Positions 53,754 through 62,174 of a stretch of DNA of 64,000 nt are shown here, one piece after another. The first letter of the stretch is position 1, and each line of letters begins with the position of its first letter. The translations under genes were made by a program, and so were the position numbers. Below the pieces are notes generated by a model. That model searched no databases, was not told where the DNA came from, and worked only from the letters and a program-made list of their open reading frames with translations. The DNA comes from an uncultured Muribaculaceae bacterium. GTDB lineage: Bacteria > Bacteroidota > Bacteroidia > Bacteroidales > Muribaculaceae. Where the stretch lies: the NCBI GenBank assembly GCA_910577465.1, contig CAJTMM010000008.1, positions 6,787-70,786 on the forward strand, given 5' to 3'.

Positions 53754-55229
53754 ATGGGAAAAGAGACTGGCGGCAGCAAGCTGTATTTGTTCTCCATAGT
53801 GGCTGTTGCCGTGTTGGGCGGTTTGCTGTTCGGCTACGACACAGCTGTTATATCCGGTGCCGAGAAGGGGCTTCAAGCCTTCTTCTTGGGTGCCAAGGAT
53901 TTTGTTTACACCGACATCATACATGGTGTCACATCGTCAAGCGCATTGCTCGGATGTATCCTTGGCAGTGCCATATCCGGTTTGCTGGCATCGCGTTGCG
54001 GTCGCCGGCCAACGCTCTTCATAGCCGGTATGTTGTTCTTGCTTTCGGCACTCGGTTCGTATTATCCCGAATTTTTCTTTTTCGCCTATGGCGAACCGTC
54101 CTTGCCCCTTCTCATAGCTTTTAATTTCTACCGTGTTTTAGGTGGTGTAGGAGTGGGACTGGCATCAGCTATATGTCCTATGTACATAGCCGAAGTGGCA
54201 CCGTCGAATCTGCGAGGTACATTGGTATCATGGAACCAGTTTGCCATAATTTTCGGTCAATTGGTGGTGTATTTTGTCAATTTCATGATTCTTGGTGAAC
54301 ACACCAATCCTATCATCGAGAAGATTGGTGAAACCGTCTATGCCGTGAATCCCGGTTCCGACCCATGGACCATACAGACGGGATGGCGCTATATGTTCGG
54401 TAGCGAAGCTTTTGTAGCCGCGTTGTTTGCCATACTTGTATGTTTCGTTCCGGAATCGCCACGTTACCTCGCCTTGAAAGGTCGTGATGGCAAGGCATTG
54501 GATGTGCTCACGCGAATCAATGGAGCTGCTGTTGCCGGTAAGATTCTTGCCGATATCAAATCGACCGTGAGTGTGAAATCGGAGAAACTATTCTCTTTCG
54601 GTGTTATGGTGATATTCATAGGCGTTATGCTCTCTGTGTTCCAACAGGCAGTGGGTATAAATGCCGTGCTTTATTACGCGCCCCGCATATTCGAGTCTAT
54701 GGGCATGGGCAATCCTATGGCGCAGACCGTGATGATGGGTGTGGTCAACATCATATTCACTCTTGTGGCGGTGTTTACTGTCGAACGACTCGGGCGCAAA
54801 CCGTTGCTCATAGGCGGTTCCATAGGCATGGCTGTAGGTGCGTTGGGTGTGGCGTTGTCAAACGTTATGTCCGTGCACCCCTTTGTGCCTGTGGTGAGCA
54901 TCATGATTTATTCCGCATCGTTCATGTTCTCATGGGGACCTATATGCTGGGTGCTCATATCCGAGATATTCCCCAATACTATCCGCAGTGCGGCAGTGGC
55001 TATAGCCGTGGCGTTCCAGTGGATATTCAATTTCATAGTGTCGAGCACATTCGTGCCTATGTACAATATGAGTCTCGGCTCGATGGGCGATAGTTTCGGA
55101 CACATGTTTGCCTACGCTCTCTATGGCATTATATGTATAGTTGCCGCATGGTTCGTCTACCGTCTCGTGCCTGAAACCAAAGGAAAGACCCTTGAGGATA
55201 TGACCGCATTGTGGCGTTCACGCCGATAA
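53754..55229 (+). CDS. xylE: MFS sugar porter, D-xylose:H+ symporter type
   Basis: A 491-residue inner-membrane permease with 12 predicted segments. Sugar porter signatures are GGLLFGYDTAVISGAEKGL (TM1), LASRCGRRPTLFIAGML (GRR after TM2), PESPRYLALKGRDGKA (PESPR), QQAVGINAVLYYAPRIFESM (sugar-binding TM7), ERLGRKPLLIGG, and PETKGKTLED at the C-terminus. An insert after TM5 (YAVNPGSDPWTIQTGWRYMF) matches XylE. It completes the xylose operon; a perfect terminator follows. Confidence 0.94.
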   Translation: MGKETGGSKLYLFSIVAVAVLGGLLFGYDTAVISGAEKGLQAFFLGAKDFVYTDIIHGVTSSSALLGCILGSAISGLLASRCGRRPTLFIAGMLFLLSALGSYYPEFFFFAYGEPSLPLLIAFNFYRVLGGVGVGLASAICPMYIAEVAPSNLRGTLVSWNQFAIIFGQLVVYFVNFMILGEHTNPIIEKIGETVYAVNPGSDPWTIQTGWRYMFGSEAFVAALFAILVCFVPESPRYLALKGRDGKALDVLTRINGAAVAGKILADIKSTVSVKSEKLFSFGVMVIFIGVMLSVFQQAVGINAVLYYAPRIFESMGMGNPMAQTVMMGVVNIIFTLVAVFTVERLGRKPLLIGGSIGMAVGALGVALSNVMSVHPFVPVVSIMIYSASFMFSWGPICWVLISEIFPNTIRSAAVAIAVAFQWIFNFIVSSTFVPMYNMSLGSMGDSFGHMFAYALYGIICIVAAWFVYRLVPETKGKTLEDMTALWRSRR

Positions 55230-55254
55230 TTGGTTGCAATAAATAAATCAACAG

Positions 55255-55300
55255 CAATGGCGATGTGCTATGATAGAAGGCACATCGCCATTGTTCGTTT
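55255..55300 (+). terminator. Terminator of the xyl operon
   Basis: A 14-pair perfect stem, CAATGGCGATGTGC (55255-55268) and GCACATCGCCATTG (55280-55293), with an 11-base loop, followed by TTCGTTT. Confidence 0.85.
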
Positions 55301-55376
55301 CATTGTGTAATCTCATCTTGCACAGTCGCATTACTACTGTATGGCGTTTGTGAACAGCGATAGGCATGATGTGGAT

Positions 55377-55407
55377 TTTGCCGGTTGGAGATTTATTTGT
55401 AGATTTG
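55377..55407 (+). promoter_or_regulatory. Promoter of the cobalamin riboswitch transcript
   Basis: TTTG (55377-55380), 19 bases, TAGATTTG (55400-55407): a full match to the Bacteroidetes consensus, ending just before the riboswitch. Confidence 0.65.
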
Positions 55408-55424
55408 CGATGAATATGGTTCGA

Positions 55425-55595
55425 TGGCTTTTGTTGGTCATCGATTAAAAGGGAATCCGGTGAGAGTCCGGAACAGTCCCGCTACTGTAAGTTTCATTAA
55501 CGGTGAGGCTATATCGCGTGAATGCGATGTCACTGGTCCGAGAGAGGACCGGGAAGGCAGCCGAAGCCGGAAACAAGTCAGGAGACCTGCCATGT
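55425..55595 (+). promoter_or_regulatory. Cobalamin (B12) riboswitch
   Basis: The conserved cores are in order: AAAAGGGAATCCGGTGAGAG (about 55447-55466), CAGTCCCGCTACTGTAA (about 55474-55490), TGTCACTGGTCCGAGAGAGG (about 55529-55548), GGGAAGGCAGCCGAAGCCGG and the B12 box AAGTCAGGAGACCTGCC (about 55576-55592). It binds a cobalamin form and normally turns the gene off when B12 is plentiful. The controlled gene is the MetE-like protein at 55816. Confidence 0.95.
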
Positions 55596-55815
55596 TTTTG
55601 AAATAACTGTCAATAATCTCGAGGATTGGATTTTGAAGTGGAAGAATTTATAACGAAACACGTACGGCTCCTGCTGCATGACACCCGATACGCTTCAGGT
55701 GTCGCCATGGTCGTGACTTTTACAGAAGTCACTCCTTGGGGTGTGCGTGTCCACGTCCTATAAGCTCTGCACTGAGAAATCATAATTTTAGTAAATTATT
55801 TAAGTGTATTGAGCT
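55596..55815. other. Long structured leader between riboswitch and MetE-like gene
   Basis: About 220 bases with hairpins GACACC (55680-55685)/GGTGTC (55698-55703) and GTGACTT (55713-55719)/AAGTCAC (55726-55732). No T-run terminator and no ribosome-site sequestering pair with the start codon could be shown. A 45-codon GTG frame crosses it, but it shows no recognised protein family. Confidence 0.45.
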
Positions 55816-56775
55816 ATGAAATATCTGCAACAACGTATAGTACCCCCTTTTCGTGCTGAGGTTTCCGGGAAGTTTGTCAAGCCGGGAAGTCTGATTTCAG
55901 CACGCGCACAGTTTGATTCCCGGTCGATAAATTCCGACATGCTTGAGTCGGTTGAGAATACGGAAATCTATAGGCATGTAGGCATCTTGTACGATATGGG
56001 ATTTGATGTGGCAACCGACGGCGGATTGCGCAATGACTGTGGCTATATGGATTTCTTTTCAGGATTCAACGGTGTTAGCCCCGAACTATCGCTGTCCGGT
56101 AAAATTAGCTTCAATGACAAGCATCCGTATCTGCGGTATTTCAACTATTTGCAAGCTGTAGCCCCATTAGGTATGACGGCACGCGTCACCATTCCTGCGC
56201 CATCGCGTTTGTATGTCGAATTGGTTCGTGGCGGTTCTGCCGACACCTTGTATCCCGTGCATGATGATTTGTTGCGGGATATATCTGCGGCATATCATCG
56301 TACTCTGATTGCTCTGTATGAAATAGGATGCCGTAATGTGTTAGTTGACGGATGGACATTTTGTGCAGATGAAAGCCCCAACGAGTGTATGCGCTTGAAT
56401 GAAGTGGCACTCAATGACTTGCCCGCTGATTTTATCGTGTCGGTAAATGTCGGGCATGGAGCCTGCGGGGCTGCATTTGCAGTGGAGCGTGTCGATGCCT
56501 ATTACATAGATTTTGATGTGAGTAATCCGGACGAGTTGGCTATATTGGAGCATGTGCCCGATAGGGCAATGGTTGTGTTGGGCATTGTCTCTCCCCGATG
56601 TGCCAGTCAGGATTCAAAAGAGATTATAGCCGATTACATACGGCATGCCACCCGTTATGTGCCTATTGACCGCCTGTGCTTGGGTACTGCCTGTGATATG
56701 GCGGATTGCGCTTCCGAAACCGAACAATGGAATATGCTGAAGCTTGTCCATGAGATTTCGGAAATGATTTGGTAA
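55816..56775 (+). CDS. Divergent MetE C-terminal-like protein under B12 control
   Basis: A 319-residue TIM-barrel protein of the MetE C-terminal/YxjG family. Family anchors are PPFRAEVSGKFVKPGSL (residues 10-26), DFFSGFNGVSPELS (79-92), PAPSRLYVELV (128-138), YVPIDRLCLGTACDM (281-295) and LKLVHEISEMIW at the end. MetE moves a methyl group onto a homocysteine held by zinc. Here the usual HxC zinc pair aligns with Asn211 and Gly213 (sequence NVGHGACG), the zinc Glu with Asp232, while Cys293 is kept. The DGEFRR-type motif is also altered (DGGLRN). Catalysis may differ or be lost. B12-riboswitch control fits a B12-independent methyl-transfer backup (inference). Confidence 0.75.
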   Translation: MKYLQQRIVPPFRAEVSGKFVKPGSLISARAQFDSRSINSDMLESVENTEIYRHVGILYDMGFDVATDGGLRNDCGYMDFFSGFNGVSPELSLSGKISFNDKHPYLRYFNYLQAVAPLGMTARVTIPAPSRLYVELVRGGSADTLYPVHDDLLRDISAAYHRTLIALYEIGCRNVLVDGWTFCADESPNECMRLNEVALNDLPADFIVSVNVGHGACGAAFAVERVDAYYIDFDVSNPDELAILEHVPDRAMVVLGIVSPRCASQDSKEIIADYIRHATRYVPIDRLCLGTACDMADCASETEQWNMLKLVHEISEMIW

Positions 56776-56795
56776 ATTCTTTTCTGTATAAAAAT

Positions 56796-56843
56796 CCCCT
56801 TGTGTCCGGCTTTGTGAAAAGCAGACGCAAGGGGTCTCTTTTT
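56796..56843 (+). terminator. Terminator of the MetE-like gene
   Basis: CCCCTTG (56796-56802) pairs with CAAGGGG (56828-56834), followed by TCTCTTTTT. It separates this gene from the histidine operon. Confidence 0.75.
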
Positions 56844-56856
56844 AGGGGTGTACGGC

Positions 56857-56888
56857 TTTGCTCGTTTGCGTTTTTTGTGGTAAGTTTG
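56857..56888 (+). promoter_or_regulatory. Promoter of the histidine-degradation operon
   Basis: TTTG (56857-56860), 20 bases, TAAGTTTG (56881-56888). It lies inside the longer in-frame extension of ftcD from 56769, which is therefore rejected. Confidence 0.65.
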
Positions 56889-56912
56889 CGAAAGATTATA
56901 ATAATGCAAACC

Positions 56913-58610
56913 ATGAATACACGTATCATAGAGTGTGTGCCCAATTTCAGTGAGGGACGCGATAAGACAGTGATTAAAGCCATAACCGATGCCATAGAGT
57001 CGGTGGAGGGTGTGAAACTGCTTGATGTGGATCCGGGCGAGGCTACAAACCGCACGGTAGTCACGTTTGTCGGTTCGCCGGAAGCTGTGGTCGAAGCTGC
57101 TTTTCAAGGAGTGAAACGGGCTTCCGAACTTATTGACATGAGCCGTCATCACGGTGCGCATCCGCGTATGGGAGCCACCGATGTGTTACCCCTCATTCCG
57201 GTTGCCGGCGTCACGCTCGAGGAGTGTGCGGAGCTTGCGCGCGAACTCGGCAAGCGCATAGCTGACGAACTTGAAATCCCTGTATATAGTTATGAAGCGG
57301 CTGCATTTACCCCGGAGCGAAAGAATCTTGCCGTATGCCGCAAGGGTGAATATGAAGGATTGTCCGAACGGTTGGGGCGTGGAGCGGATGGCGCTGATTT
57401 CGGCGACCGCCCGTTTGACGACAAGGTCGCCCGTACCGGAGCCACGGCTGTGGGTGCGCGCGATTTCCTCATAGCGGTTAATTTCAATCTCAATACTACA
57501 TCTACCCGCCGTGCCAATGCCATAGCGTTTGATGTGCGTGAGAAGGGCAGACCCAAGCGCGAGGGCGGCAAGCCCAACGGTAAACCGATGAAGGATGCCG
57601 ATGGCAATGTGATAATGCTCCCAGGAACACTCAAGGGCACCAAAGCCATCGGGTGGTTCATTGATGAGTACGGTATAGCGCAGGTCTCGATGAATATCAC
57701 GGATATCAATGTCACACCGTTGCATGTGGCATTTGATGAGGTGTGCCGTGCGGCAGCCGCACGTGGAATACGTGTCACCGGTACTGAGATTGTGGGGCTG
57801 GTGCCTAAGCGCACACTCATTGATGCCGGCAGGTATTTCCTGCACAAGCAGCAGCGGTCGTCGGGTATAGCCGAGGAGGAGATATTGCGTATGGCAGTGA
57901 AGTCGATGGGACTTGATGAGCTCGCTCCATTCAATCCTCGTGACAAAGTGGTGGAGTATATGATAGAACCGGAAAAGAAAAATCAGCTCACTGATATGAC
58001 GTGCGCGGGATTCGCTTACGAAACGGCGTCGGAATCGCCGGCACCCGGCGGCGGTTCGATATCAGCCTATATGGGTGCGCTCGCGGCTGCTCTCGGAACT
58101 ATGGTTGCCAATTTGTCGGCTCATAAGGCGGGATGGGACGAGCGATGGGAGGAATTTTCCAATTATGCCGATGGAGGTCAGATGCTGCTTACGCATCTGC
58201 TCAATCTTGTCGATGAGGATACGGCTGCGTTCAATCGTATCATGTCAGCTTTGCAGATGCCTAAATCCACACCGGAGGAACTGGCTGCCCGTGCCGAAGC
58301 ATTGGAGACGGCTACGCTATATGCCACTCAGGTGCCTTTACGTACTATGGAAGCGGCTGCCGATGTGTTCCCATTGTTGAAAGCCATGGCAGAGAACGGC
58401 AATCCGGCATCGGTGAGCGACGCCGGTGTAGGTGCTCTGGCTGCCCGGTCGGCAGTGCTCGGAGCCGAACTTAATGTGAAGATAAATGCGGCAGGTCTTA
58501 AGGATCGTGACACTGCGCAACGGTTGGTATCTTGGGCTGCGGAGATATCTGCCCGTGCCATTGAAGCCGAACTTCGTGTGCTCGAGATAGTGAATTCAAA
58601 GATTAAATAA
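56913..58610 (+). CDS. ftcD: Bifunctional glutamate formimidoyltransferase / formimidoyl-THF cyclodeaminase
   Basis: Last steps of histidine breakdown: moves the formimino group of formiminoglutamate to tetrahydrofolate, then releases ammonia. It has 565 residues. The transferase half (about 1-330) starts RIIECVPNFSEGRDKTVI and has SRHHGAHPRMGATDVLPLIP (about 80-99, His pair). The cyclodeaminase half (about 355-565) has ASESPAPGGGSISAYMGALA (about 371-390). An ATG at 56904 is also possible. It replaces the HutG/HutF routes seen elsewhere, and is typical of Bacteroidetes. Confidence 0.95.
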   Translation: MNTRIIECVPNFSEGRDKTVIKAITDAIESVEGVKLLDVDPGEATNRTVVTFVGSPEAVVEAAFQGVKRASELIDMSRHHGAHPRMGATDVLPLIPVAGVTLEECAELARELGKRIADELEIPVYSYEAAAFTPERKNLAVCRKGEYEGLSERLGRGADGADFGDRPFDDKVARTGATAVGARDFLIAVNFNLNTTSTRRANAIAFDVREKGRPKREGGKPNGKPMKDADGNVIMLPGTLKGTKAIGWFIDEYGIAQVSMNITDINVTPLHVAFDEVCRAAAARGIRVTGTEIVGLVPKRTLIDAGRYFLHKQQRSSGIAEEEILRMAVKSMGLDELAPFNPRDKVVEYMIEPEKKNQLTDMTCAGFAYETASESPAPGGGSISAYMGALAAALGTMVANLSAHKAGWDERWEEFSNYADGGQMLLTHLLNLVDEDTAAFNRIMSALQMPKSTPEELAARAEALETATLYATQVPLRTMEAAADVFPLLKAMAENGNPASVSDAGVGALAARSAVLGAELNVKINAAGLKDRDTAQRLVSWAAEISARAIEAELRVLEIVNSKIK

Positions 58611-58630
58611 AGAAAAAACATCATATAAAT

Positions 58631-60652
58631 ATGACTACCGAAGAATTTCGCCGGACAGTGGCTGCGGGCATCCCCGATGTGTTGCCGCCGAATCCGGTCT
58701 ATGATACGGATGTGAATCATGCGCCTAAGCGCAAGGATATACTCACTGTCGAGGAGAAGAAACTTGCCATTAGAAATGCGTTGCGTTACTTCCCCGAACA
58801 TCTGCATGCCGAGTTGGCTCCTGAGTTCGCACGCGAGTTGCAGGACTACGGGCGCATATATATGTATCGGTTCCGTCCGGCATATCCCATGTATGCGCGT
58901 CCTATTGACGAGTATCCGGCGCGTTCGCGTCAGGCTGCGGCGATCATGATGATGATTCAGAATAATCTCGACCCGCGTGTGGCGCAGCATCCCCATGAGC
59001 TGATTACGTATGGCGGCAATGGTGCCGTGTTCCAGAATTGGGCGCAGTATCTTCTTGCCATGAAATATCTGTCGGAGATGACCGACAATCAGACGTTGGT
59101 TATGTATTCCGGACATCCTCTCGGACTATTCCCGTCGCACCCCGATGCACCGAGGGTAGTGGTTACAAACGGTATGGTTGTACCTAATTATTCTAAACCC
59201 GACGATTGGGAGCGTTTCAATGCCATGGGGGTATCGCAGTACGGACAGATGACAGCCGGCTCGTATATGTACATAGGTCCGCAGGGTATTGTGCACGGTA
59301 CTACCATAACTGTGCTCAATGCCGGTCGCAAGCGCCTGAAGAATGGTGAGACATCGCTTGGCGGTATGCTGTTTGTCACGGCAGGTCTCGGCGGTATGTC
59401 GGGAGCACAGCCTAAGGCAGGCAATATCGCCGGAGTAGTGAGCGTTACAGCCGAAATTAATCCCAAAGCGGTGGCTACGCGCCACGGTCAGGGATGGGTA
59501 GATGAGGTATATACCTCGTTGCCTGAATTGTTGGCGCGTGTCAATGAAGCCCGTGCCCGTCGCGAAGCTGTGTCTTTGGCGTATCAGGGCAATGTGGTGG
59601 ATTTGTGGGAATACCTTGCCGACAATGACGTGTCGGTGGACTTGGGTTCCGACCAGACATCGCTGCACAATCCTTGGGCTGGCGGATATTATCCTGCGGG
59701 ATTGAGTTTCGAGGAAGCCAAGGTCATGATGGCTGAAGCCCCTGAAGAGTTCAAGTCCCGTGTGCGGGAGTCGCTGCGTCGTCAGGTAGCGGCCATCAAT
59801 AAGTTGACATCCAAAGGAATGTATTTCTTCGACTATGGCAATGCTTTCCTTCTTGAATCGTCGCGTGCCGGAGCCGACATAATGGGAGCCGACGGACGAT
59901 TCCGTTACCCATCGTATGTGCAGGACATCATGGGTCCCGGATTTTTCGATTATGGATTCGGTCCGTTCCGGTGGGTGTGCACATCGGGCAATCCCGAGGA
60001 CCTTGCCAAGACCGATGCCATTGCCGCCCGTGTACTCGAGGAGATTCTTGCCACGGCTCCCGATGAAATCAAGGGTCAGCTGAGCGACAATATACATTGG
60101 ATTAAGGAAGCCGGACCAAACAATCTCGTGGTAGGTTCCCAGGCAAGAATACTGTACGCCGATTGCGAGGGACGCACGCGCATAGCCCGCGCTTTCAACG
60201 ACGCTATAGCCCGCGGTGAGATTTCGGCACCTATAGTCCTTGGGCGTGACCATCACGATGTATCAGGAACCGATTCACCTTATCGTGAGACATCCAATAT
60301 ATACGACGGTTCGCAATTTACTGCCGATATGGCGGTGCACAATGTGATAGGCGACGGATTCCGTGGAGCCACATGGGTGTCGATACACAATGGTGGCGGT
60401 GTAGGCTGGGGCGAGGTCATCAATGGCGGTTTCGGGATGGTGATTGACGGTTCGGACGATTCGGCACGTCACATCGACGAGATGCTGCTTTGGGATGTCA
60501 ACAACGGCATAGCCCGACGCAGTTGGGCGCGTAACCCCGGTGCCATATCGGCTATAAAACGTGAAATGGAACGTACACCGCTACTTCAGGTCACTCTACC
60601 TAACATAGCTTCCGATTCTGTAGTGGACAGCGCTATCAATAACCTTAAATAA
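58631..60652 (+). CDS. hutU: Urocanate hydratase
   Basis: Adds water to urocanate to give imidazolonepropionate, using tightly bound NAD+. It has 673 residues, longer than the about 555-residue classic HutU and like the Bacteroidetes/eukaryote form. Markers are ELITYGGNGAVFQNWAQYLL (about residue 120), YSGHPLGLFPSHP, AGLGGMSGAQPKAGNIAGVV (about 255), DQTSLHNPWAGGYYPAGLSF, and WVSIHNGGGVGWGEVINGGF (about 583). It lies 20 bases after ftcD in the operon. Confidence 0.96.
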   Translation: MTTEEFRRTVAAGIPDVLPPNPVYDTDVNHAPKRKDILTVEEKKLAIRNALRYFPEHLHAELAPEFARELQDYGRIYMYRFRPAYPMYARPIDEYPARSRQAAAIMMMIQNNLDPRVAQHPHELITYGGNGAVFQNWAQYLLAMKYLSEMTDNQTLVMYSGHPLGLFPSHPDAPRVVVTNGMVVPNYSKPDDWERFNAMGVSQYGQMTAGSYMYIGPQGIVHGTTITVLNAGRKRLKNGETSLGGMLFVTAGLGGMSGAQPKAGNIAGVVSVTAEINPKAVATRHGQGWVDEVYTSLPELLARVNEARARREAVSLAYQGNVVDLWEYLADNDVSVDLGSDQTSLHNPWAGGYYPAGLSFEEAKVMMAEAPEEFKSRVRESLRRQVAAINKLTSKGMYFFDYGNAFLLESSRAGADIMGADGRFRYPSYVQDIMGPGFFDYGFGPFRWVCTSGNPEDLAKTDAIAARVLEEILATAPDEIKGQLSDNIHWIKEAGPNNLVVGSQARILYADCEGRTRIARAFNDAIARGEISAPIVLGRDHHDVSGTDSPYRETSNIYDGSQFTADMAVHNVIGDGFRGATWVSIHNGGGVGWGEVINGGFGMVIDGSDDSARHIDEMLLWDVNNGIARRSWARNPGAISAIKREMERTPLLQVTLPNIASDSVVDSAINNLK

Positions 60653-60673
60653 CCAAACACATACACTATTTTT

Positions 60674-62155
60674 ATGGTACATCATATCAGCCCCGCGCGT
60701 CTCACTATAGAACGTGTGGGGGAAATACTGGAAAAGAAAATGACACTCGCTCTGAGCGAGGAGTCGGTGGAGCGCATAGTGCGTTGCCGCCGGTATCTGG
60801 ATGAGAAAATCGAGACATGCCATCAGCCTATTTATGGAATCACCACCGGTTTCGGCTCTTTGTGCAATATATCCATCGGCAAGGAGGATTTGTCGAAACT
60901 GCAGGAGAATCTTGTGAAATCACACGCGTGCGGCTGCGGTGAACCTGTGGACCACGAGATTGTCCGCCTGATGTTGCTCACCAAGATCATGTCTCTGTCG
61001 TTTGGTAATTCCGGAGTGCAATTGTCCACCGTACAGCGGTTGATAGATTTGTTCAATAATGATATCCTGCCGGTGGTGTATAGCCAGGGCTCGCTTGGAG
61101 CATCCGGCGATTTGGCTCCGTTGGCAAATATGTGCCTGCCCTTGCTCGGACTTGGAGATGTATATTATAAAGGTCGTAGGTGTGCCGCTTCGGAAGTGCT
61201 TGCCGAGATGGGATGGCAACCGGTGCGTTTGGTCTCTAAAGAGGGGCTTGCTTTGCTCAATGGCACACAGTTCATGTCGGCTCATGCAGTTCATGCCGTG
61301 CTTAAAGCCCGTCGGCTTAGCGAGCTTGCCGATAAGATAGGTGCTTTGTCGCTCGACGTGTTTGATGGTCGTATCGAACCGTTCGGCGACGAGGTCAATG
61401 CCGTGCGTCCGCATCCGGGTCAACTGGCTACCGCCCGTGCCGTGCGCCGTCATCTTGAAGGCAGCGAGCTAATACATCAGCCCAAGAAGCATGTGCAGGA
61501 CCCGTATTCGTTCCGCTGTATGCCGCAGGTCCATGGTGCCGCCAAAGATACCCTTGCCTATGTGGCTTCTGTGATAGAGACAGAGATAAACAGCCCGACT
61601 GACAATCCCACGATATTTCCCGAAGAGGATATCATCGTGTCAGCCGGCAATTTCCATGGCGAACCTATAGCCTTGCCCATGGATTTCCTTGCTGTGGCAG
61701 TGTCGGAACTCGCAAGTATTTCGGAACGTCGCATATACAGACTTATATCAGGCTCCCGCGGGCTGCCGTCGTTCCTCGTGGCAAATCCCGGATTGAACAG
61801 CGGATTTATGATTCCTCAATATGCGGCTGCGTCGATAGTCAACCAATCGAAAGGCTTGTGTTGGCCTACAAGCTGCGACACCATACCTTCCTCGCAAGGA
61901 CAGGAGGACCACGTGTCTATGGGTGGTAATTCGGCTACTAAACTTTGTCGTGTGGTCGACAATACCGAGCGTGTACTCGCCATAGAGTTGTTCAATGCCA
62001 TGCAGGCATTGGATTTGCGTAGGCCTTTGCGTACGTCACCCGAGCTGGAAGCTTGGCATGAGGCTTATCGTGAGGTGGTGCCGTTTGTGGTCAATGACAC
62101 TGTGATGTCACCGCTCATTGAAGCGTCGGTTAAATTCTTGCGTACTAATCCGTAA
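60674..62155 (+). CDS. hutH: Histidine ammonia-lyase
   Basis: Removes ammonia from L-histidine to give urocanate, the first step of the pathway. It has 493 residues. The MIO cofactor forms from Ala143-Ser144-Gly145 in GSLGASGDLAPLANM. Further signs are YGITTGFGSLCN (about residue 54), EGLALLNGTQFMSAHAV (about 192), and CMPQVHGAAKDTLAYV. The C-terminal YAAASIVNQSK region and a Gln-Glu pair (SSQGQEDHVSMG) are present. It lies 21 bases after hutU. Confidence 0.97.
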   Translation: MVHHISPARLTIERVGEILEKKMTLALSEESVERIVRCRRYLDEKIETCHQPIYGITTGFGSLCNISIGKEDLSKLQENLVKSHACGCGEPVDHEIVRLMLLTKIMSLSFGNSGVQLSTVQRLIDLFNNDILPVVYSQGSLGASGDLAPLANMCLPLLGLGDVYYKGRRCAASEVLAEMGWQPVRLVSKEGLALLNGTQFMSAHAVHAVLKARRLSELADKIGALSLDVFDGRIEPFGDEVNAVRPHPGQLATARAVRRHLEGSELIHQPKKHVQDPYSFRCMPQVHGAAKDTLAYVASVIETEINSPTDNPTIFPEEDIIVSAGNFHGEPIALPMDFLAVAVSELASISERRIYRLISGSRGLPSFLVANPGLNSGFMIPQYAAASIVNQSKGLCWPTSCDTIPSSQGQEDHVSMGGNSATKLCRVVDNTERVLAIELFNAMQALDLRRPLRTSPELEAWHEAYREVVPFVVNDTVMSPLIEASVKFLRTNP

Positions 62156-62174
62156 GTTTTAGAGATACCTCGAT

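Noticed and set aside
55424..55606. Plus-strand 60-codon frame
   Set aside because: It lies entirely over the cobalamin riboswitch.
56769..56903. N-terminal extension of ftcD
   Set aside because: It runs through the upstream gene's terminator and the hut promoter.
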